Shown here: positions 59,136 to 64,000 of the stretch, in pieces | Layout: every line of letters begins with the position of its first letter | Numbering within the stretch: position 1 is the stretch's first letter | Assembly (NCBI RefSeq): GCF_014306625.1 | Contig: NZ_JACRYL010000004.1 | Location: 124,001 to 188,000 of the forward strand | Reading direction: 5' to 3' | DNA: 64,000 nucleotides | Source of the DNA: Pedobacter fastidiosus | GTDB taxonomy: Bacteria; Bacteroidota; Bacteroidia; Sphingobacteriales; Sphingobacteriaceae | Made by a program: the position numbers and the translations under genes | The notes under the pieces: model-generated | Database searches by the model: none | What the model was told of the DNA's origin: nothing | The model's input: the letters and a program-made list of their open reading frames with translations, nothing else

Positions 59136-60788
59136 ATGAAAACATATATAAAATATTCACTTGCAATCGCTGTACTCATTATGAGCACGGTAACCAGTTG
59201 TAAAAAAGAATTTTTCGATCGTCCGCCACAAAGCGCCATTACGTTGGATAATTTTTATAAAACAGCAGATCAGGTAAAATCAAGCACTAATGTTCTTTAT
59301 AGCGCAGCTTGGTTTGGTTGGGTAACTAAAGGGGGATGGGCCATCACAGAAATGGCTGGTGGAAACGGTCGTTCGTATTCCTCAGATGTAGCGAATTTTG
59401 GAAACTTCTCTGTAACCGACGGGAATACAGAACTTGCAAATGCTTACAATTCGTTATGGATTGTGGTTGCGCAATCTAATGCAATCATCAATAATTTGCC
59501 TGAGAAAGTGCCTGCATCCGTAGATAGAAAGGTAGTTAACCAAGCTTTGGGAGAAGCTCGCTTGTTTAGGGCATTATCTTATTTTCATCTAGTTAGGTTA
59601 TTTGGAAATGTACCAATTATAGAAAATACATTGGATTATGTAGAAAACTTTCAAGTTAATACTAACCCAGTTCCAGATGTTTATAAATTTATTTTAAACG
59701 ATCTTAAGTTCGCCGAAGCCAACCTTATTCCACAAATTAGAAGTGGTAATTCTATTGCTCAAGGTCGTGTTTCTAGCGGATCTGCTTCGGCACTTTTGGC
59801 AAAGGTTTATCTGTATATGCAAGATTATACCAACGCCCGCCTTGAGGCAGAAAAGGTAATCAATAGCGGAGAATTTAAGCTTTATGGCGTTGATGTTCCT
59901 GGAAAAGAGTTTAAAGATTTATTCTTGACAGCAAATAACAACAACGAAGAATCAGTAATTGCACTTCAATGGGCAGGTGCTGGAGGTTATGGTAAAGGAA
60001 ATCCTTTGCAAGCTTCTTGGGCAGCCAATACCTCAATTACAGGAACAGGCGATGGATACGGAGTGTTAGGAGTTACTTTTGATGCCTTGTATAGTTTTCA
60101 GCAAGATGATAAACGCTTTAAGCCAACTATTATGGTTACAGGCTCTTTTTATCCTGAAATTAATCAGGCAACTGGAGGTTACACACAAGCCGCCAATCAA
60201 GGGCAAGGTACGAGTGCATTCGTTAAAAAATATGTAGTAGGTACACCTGCAGATAATGGTGGTATAGGTTCAGCACAATCGTCGGCCAACAATACCTACA
60301 TGATGCGCTATGCTGAAGTTTATTTAATTTTGGCTGAAGCCATAATGGGAACTTCAAAAAATAGTACAGATGTTCAGGCGCTAGCTGCCATTAACAAAAT
60401 AAGAAGCCGTGCAGGCCTTGGTAATTTAACACAAATTAGACGTGGCTATTTTACGGCGAACAATACGCCAGGTAAGCCCGGCAATGCACCGGCTCAGTTC
60501 TATCGTGATGATATTTTAGAAGAACGCAGACGCGAATTTATGTTTGAATTTGATTATTGGTTTGATCTGGCTCGTTTAGATGGGTACAATGTTTCTAGCC
60601 ATCCAAATGCAATTACAATTATTAATCAACAAGATCGCGGAGCTGGCGATAATAGCGTGCCTTCCAATAGCTACGGAAATGGGTATTATTCAATGACGAA
60701 TAGTAAATTCCTATTCCCTTATCCAGCAACAGAAGTAGCATCAAATCCTAAATTATTACAACCACCAGTACCTTATGTTTTTAAATAA
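59136..60788 (+). CDS. susD: SusD/RagB-family surface glycan-binding lipoprotein
   Basis: This 550-aa lipoprotein (signal MKTYIKYSLAIAVLIMSTVTSC, Cys22) caps the SusC channel. Typical SusD features are RPPQSAITLDNFYKTADQV near 29, ARLFRALSYFHLVRLFGNVPII near 140-160, MMRYAEVYLILAEAIM near 388 and EERRREFMFEFDYWFDLARLDGY near 470. It is the normal partner of the upstream SusC. Its C terminus ends immediately before the next start. Confidence 0.94.
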   Translation: MKTYIKYSLAIAVLIMSTVTSCKKEFFDRPPQSAITLDNFYKTADQVKSSTNVLYSAAWFGWVTKGGWAITEMAGGNGRSYSSDVANFGNFSVTDGNTELANAYNSLWIVVAQSNAIINNLPEKVPASVDRKVVNQALGEARLFRALSYFHLVRLFGNVPIIENTLDYVENFQVNTNPVPDVYKFILNDLKFAEANLIPQIRSGNSIAQGRVSSGSASALLAKVYLYMQDYTNARLEAEKVINSGEFKLYGVDVPGKEFKDLFLTANNNNEESVIALQWAGAGGYGKGNPLQASWAANTSITGTGDGYGVLGVTFDALYSFQQDDKRFKPTIMVTGSFYPEINQATGGYTQAANQGQGTSAFVKKYVVGTPADNGGIGSAQSSANNTYMMRYAEVYLILAEAIMGTSKNSTDVQALAAINKIRSRAGLGNLTQIRRGYFTANNTPGKPGNAPAQFYRDDILEERRREFMFEFDYWFDLARLDGYNVSSHPNAITIINQQDRGAGDNSVPSNSYGNGYYSMTNSKFLFPYPATEVASNPKLLQPPVPYVFK

Positions 60789-60795
60789 AATGAAC

Positions 60796-61935
60796 ATGAA
60801 AAAGATAAATAATCAAACAAGATTCACTACGCTCCTATTATTTGTGGCAATAGTGGTAGGTTTTGCTTCATGTAAGAAAACCGACGAGGGTGCTGGCGGT
60901 GCACCAAAAATTACAAGAGTAAGGTTAATCAGCAAAACAGATACCCTAAAAAATGTAGTGCACAGAATTAATTTAGATTCTAACTTGGTTTATAACGAAA
61001 CAAGACAGGTTAAATTTGATTCGACAGTTGTAGCCGGAAGATTGAATAATCAATATGCTATAGTTGGAGAAAATCTGATGACAACACTTTCAGTTTCATT
61101 CAACGGCTTGCAGGTTAATTATAATCCAGCATTGTTAACGGATAACAGCATTATTATTTCTATACCTGCTGAAACGCCTTATGGACCAAGTCAAAGCAAT
61201 AAATTAATTGTAACCACTAAATTTGGAACTGCAAGTTTTGATTTTCCTATTCTGCAACCTCCACCAACAATCACCTCTTTTAGCCCGGTTGCTGCAGGCG
61301 CAGGAGAAACTGTAACGATAGTTGGAACAATATTCGAAGGGGTTACGAAAGTTACTTTTGATTCTATCCCAGCTCAAATTGTTGGAACACCAACCAAAAC
61401 TCAGATTCAGGTAAAAGTACCTGCAGGTGTTGTTCAGTCGCGTATTTTGGTAACTACTCCCGGTGGTACCACTCGTTCTGCTGGCTCATTCGGGTTCAAA
61501 GCTTTGCTTTATGATGATTTATTCGCAACTGGATGGGGTTCTTATTTAGGATACAACAGTACCATCAACTTAGCAAGTACAGTTCGTGTTAAGCGTGGTA
61601 CAAATGCCATTGCAACAACCTTTACCGATGCCTATGGTGCACTACAGATTGGTTACAATGGAGCAACAATTAATGTTACAAGTGCAGGATTAACTGCTAT
61701 AAAATTTTCTGTATACGGTGGAACAGGAATAGTAGCAGGAAGCAGAGTTCAGTTGGTTATCAATGGAAATTATGGTAACGCTGTTGCCATAACACTCGTT
61801 CCTGGTGTTTACACAGATTATACCATTCAATTAAAAGATGTAGGTAATCCATCAGTCATTACCGAATTTGTACTGCAAAGTTTAGGCAATGCAGTACCGA
61901 GTACAATTTATGTAGATGATATAGGATTTATTTAG
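60796..61935 (+). CDS. IPT/TIG-domain surface glycan-binding lipoprotein
   Basis: This 379-aa lipoprotein (signal ends FASC, Cys near 27) contains an IPT/TIG domain (PPPTITSFSPVAAGAGETVTIVG near 155-178; VPAGVVQSRILVTTPGG near 205) and a C-terminal beta-sandwich resembling a carbohydrate-binding module. It occupies the position of SGBP-B proteins in polysaccharide loci, behind SusC and SusD. ATGs at 60790 and 60796 are both possible; MKKINNQ is used. A terminator follows, separating it from GH5. Confidence 0.78.
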   Translation: MKKINNQTRFTTLLLFVAIVVGFASCKKTDEGAGGAPKITRVRLISKTDTLKNVVHRINLDSNLVYNETRQVKFDSTVVAGRLNNQYAIVGENLMTTLSVSFNGLQVNYNPALLTDNSIIISIPAETPYGPSQSNKLIVTTKFGTASFDFPILQPPPTITSFSPVAAGAGETVTIVGTIFEGVTKVTFDSIPAQIVGTPTKTQIQVKVPAGVVQSRILVTTPGGTTRSAGSFGFKALLYDDLFATGWGSYLGYNSTINLASTVRVKRGTNAIATTFTDAYGALQIGYNGATINVTSAGLTAIKFSVYGGTGIVAGSRVQLVINGNYGNAVAITLVPGVYTDYTIQLKDVGNPSVITEFVLQSLGNAVPSTIYVDDIGFI

Positions 61936-61952
61936 TGCATAACAAAGTTACT

Positions 61953-61984
61953 GCCCTGATCTTAAACAGATCAGGGCTTTTTTT
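61953..61984 (+). terminator. Rho-independent terminator between the SGBP and GH5 genes
   Basis: Perfect 9-bp stem GCCCTGATC (61953-61961) / GATCAGGGC (61969-61977), 7-base loop, then TTTTTTT. GH5 (ATG at 61992) starts 8 bases later, so GH5 must depend on read-through or its own promoter. Confidence 0.85.
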
Positions 61985-61991
61985 AATAAAA

Positions 61992-63278
61992 ATGGTCAAA
62001 AAAATACACTTACTAATTGCTTTCGCACTTTTTATTAATGTGGCAAACGCACAGCAGTCATTCGTTAAGCAAAAAGGTCATCAGTTTCTGATTGGAGAAA
62101 AACCATATTATTACATCGGTACCAATTATTGGTACGGTGGATTATTGGCTTTACAAAAGAATCCAGCAAGAGGTAAACAAAGATTAATTAAAGAGCTCGA
62201 TTTTTTGAAATCAAAAGGTGTAAATAATCTTCGTGTTTTGGTTGGCTCTGAAGGTGAGGGGAAAATTAACGGAGTAGATCGGGTTAAGCCTGCCTTACAA
62301 ACTCAACATAACGTATATGATACCGAACTTTTGAAGGGACTAGATTTTTTATTGATGGAAATGGCGAAGCGAAAGATGTATGCCGTTTTGTACCTGAGCA
62401 ACAACTGGGAGTGGAGTGGTGGCTTTATGCAGTATTTAAACTGGAATGGCCAAATTGATAGCGATACCTTAAAACGAAAATTAACTTGGGATGAACAGCG
62501 TGATTACACCAGTAAGTTCTACTCATGCGATGCCTGCAAAATCGATTATCAAAAACAAGTCTATTTTATACTTCAACATAAAAACGCCTACACTGGTAAA
62601 AAGTACATTAATGAACCCGCTATTATGGCTTGGGAATTGGCTAATGAACCACGGCCAATGAGGACAGAAGCCATTGTAGCTTTTAAAAACTGGATCGCAA
62701 ATACTGCGACCTATATCAAATCCATTGATAAAAATCATTTGATTACAATTGGTACGGAAGGTTTTATGGGTACGGAAGAAAACTGGGATTTGTTTAAAGA
62801 AATCCATGCCAATAAAGGCATTGATTATTTAACGATCCACATTTGGCCAAAAAATTGGGGCTGGTTTAAAGATGCTCCAACCACTGAGAATTTACCTGCA
62901 GTTATAGAAAAAACTTCAGCATACATTAAGCAACACGAAAGTATTGCTCAACAAATAAATAAACCTTTGGTAATTGAAGAATTTGGTTTGCCAAGAGATG
63001 GTCATGCTTTTGATCCATCGACTGCAACAAAACTTCGTGATGAATATTTTGGAAATATTTTCTCGATTTGGGCGAAGAGTAGGGCTAAGGGTGGCGCAAT
63101 AGCAGGCTGTAATTTTTGGTCGTTCGGTGGTACATCCCGACCAACCAATGGCCAGCTGTTTTGGAAAGATGGCGATGATTTTTCTGGAGACCCGCCACAG
63201 GAAGAACAGGGTTTAAATTCTGTTTTTGATTCTGATCAATCGACTTGGAAAATTATTCAAACCTATTTAAAAAAGTAA
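61992..63278 (+). CDS. GH5 glycosidase (GH5_7 beta-mannanase-like)
   Basis: This 428-aa secreted enzyme (signal peptide to ...NVANAQQ) has a TIM-barrel with GTNYWYGGLLALQKNP near 37, LSNNWEWSGGFMQYLNWNG near 137 (pattern of GH5_7 mannanases), acid/base Glu219 in WELANEPRP, LTIHIWPKNWGW near 280 and nucleophile Glu330 in VIEEFGLPRDG. The start is chosen after a terminator that lies within an upstream extension of the frame. Endo-action on beta-mannan, or on another hemicellulose backbone, is inferred. Confidence 0.8.
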   Translation: MVKKIHLLIAFALFINVANAQQSFVKQKGHQFLIGEKPYYYIGTNYWYGGLLALQKNPARGKQRLIKELDFLKSKGVNNLRVLVGSEGEGKINGVDRVKPALQTQHNVYDTELLKGLDFLLMEMAKRKMYAVLYLSNNWEWSGGFMQYLNWNGQIDSDTLKRKLTWDEQRDYTSKFYSCDACKIDYQKQVYFILQHKNAYTGKKYINEPAIMAWELANEPRPMRTEAIVAFKNWIANTATYIKSIDKNHLITIGTEGFMGTEENWDLFKEIHANKGIDYLTIHIWPKNWGWFKDAPTTENLPAVIEKTSAYIKQHESIAQQINKPLVIEEFGLPRDGHAFDPSTATKLRDEYFGNIFSIWAKSRAKGGAIAGCNFWSFGGTSRPTNGQLFWKDGDDFSGDPPQEEQGLNSVFDSDQSTWKIIQTYLKK

Positions 63279-63324
63279 CCATCCCGATTTAAACAATACC
63301 AAACCAATCAGTTTATAAATTAAA

Positions 63325-64000
63325 ATGAAAAAATATTTTTTAATAATCGCAGTTTTCGTTTCAGCAATAAGTTTAAAGGCACAAAAAGTAGATTTAAACC
63401 AAAAAAAGGTTGATGCCATTTTGGCTAAAATGACATTGGAGGAAAAAGTTGGGCAAATGACCCAAATTACCTTAGGTGTGGTGGGTACGCAAACCGATGG
63501 TGAAATAAATCCTGAGGCATTAAAAGATGCAATAATCAAACATAAGGTTGGGTCAATTTTAAATGTTACCAACCATGCTTTAACGGTAGATCAGTGGCAT
63601 AATTTGCTTACTAAAATCGCCGATGAAGCTAAAAATACAAGATTAAAAATTCCAGTTTTATATGGTTTAGATGGAATCCATGGTCAAACTTATACCTTGG
63701 AATCAACGCTTTTTCCACAAAATATTGGAATGGCTGCAACTAGAAATTTGGAACTGGCCAAAGCGGTAACCAAAGTAGCGGCTAAAGAATTAAGAGCAAG
63801 TGGCGTACGGTGGAATTTTGCAACTGTTTTAGATTGTGGTAGACAGCCTTTATGGTCACGTTTCCCGGAAACTTATGGTGAAGATGTTTTTATTGGAAAA
63901 ACAATGGGCGCTGCGGTAATTAAGGCTTATGAGGAGGATGGATTAAACAAAACAACAGCCGTTGCAAGTTGTATGAAACACTTTTTGGGTTATTCAGCCT
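63325..64000 (+). CDS. GH3 beta-glucosidase-like enzyme, N-terminal part
   Basis: The gene runs off the window after 225 residues. A signal peptide (MKKYFLIIAVFVSAISLKAQ) is followed by the GH3 N-terminal barrel: MTLEEKVGQMTQ near 37, IPVLYGLDGIHGQTYTLESTLFPQNIGMAA near 110-140, VRWNFATVLDCGRQPLWSRFPETYGED near 158-182 and SCMKHFLGYS near 214. The catalytic Asp lies beyond the edge. It is probably an exo-acting beta-glucosidase that finishes digestion of the products of the preceding enzymes. Confidence 0.88.
   Translation, partial: MKKYFLIIAVFVSAISLKAQKVDLNQKKVDAILAKMTLEEKVGQMTQITLGVVGTQTDGEINPEALKDAIIKHKVGSILNVTNHALTVDQWHNLLTKIADEAKNTRLKIPVLYGLDGIHGQTYTLESTLFPQNIGMAATRNLELAKAVTKVAAKELRASGVRWNFATVLDCGRQPLWSRFPETYGEDVFIGKTMGAAVIKAYEEDGLNKTTAVASCMKHFLGYSA

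Overview
The window looks like chromosomal DNA of a Bacteroidota bacterium of the Sphingobacteriaceae type (Pedobacter-like). This rests on low GC, promoters of the form TTTG-N18/20-TAnnTTTG, SusC/SusD pairs, DUF4199, HU-poor small-gene style and several Bacteroidota-specific families. It is mostly core genome with two short acquired segments. No rRNA or CRISPR array was seen; one tRNA-Leu(CAA) is present.

Layout. 1-3662 (minus): histidine operon hisG-hisD-hisC-hisB, the last gene cut by the window edge. 3938-5503: lipoprotein L,D-transpeptidase. 5573-14850: a tellurium-resistance-type (Ter) operon with a good promoter and a structured leader, four TerD-family proteins, a small protein with three YNIP motifs, three TerY-like von Willebrand A (vWA) proteins, two small membrane proteins, a PP2C phosphatase and a kinase with a zinc ribbon (the TerY-P triad). 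14926-20727: an NAD-salvage operon with an NrtR-type Nudix repressor, three matching 21-bp operators, PRPP synthetase, an amber-interrupted nucleoside deoxyribosyltransferase-like gene, a NADAR protein, DUF2971, a metallophosphoesterase, nicotinamide phosphoribosyltransferase and a terminator.

20738-35113: core genes, including a TlpA-like lipoprotein, a BatA/vWA membrane protein coupled to a dihydroorotase-like protein that lacks key catalytic residues, DUF4199, a zeta-toxin-like kinase with a 55-aa partner, two glycosyltransferases, a GH3-family adenylating enzyme, dxr and rseP. 35117-35941 is a small cassette bounded by a 33-bp copy of the rseP 3' end. It encodes a helix-turn-helix protein ending in a double-glycine motif, a classic double-glycine-leader peptide and a 40-aa membrane peptide. 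hscB and a small minus-strand cluster follow.

38622-44564 is a 5.9-kb element integrated at the 3' end of tRNA-Leu, with an 18-bp direct repeat at each end. It carries a tyrosine integrase, an excisionase-like HTH, a replication initiator with nearby iterons, a small terminase subunit, an XRE repressor with palindromic operators and a secreted cargo protein, but no phage structural genes. This gene set resembles a phage satellite (PICI-like) and is the most unusual system in the window.

45254-47724: a single-domain response regulator and a PIF1/RecD-like helicase with an HRDC domain, convergent. 48232-64000: a polysaccharide utilization locus (GH31 with a PA14-like insert, a GH51-like hydrolase, GH2, SusC, SusD, an IPT/TIG surface lipoprotein, GH5 and a partial GH3) probably directed at a plant hemicellulose such as xyloglucan or a mannan.
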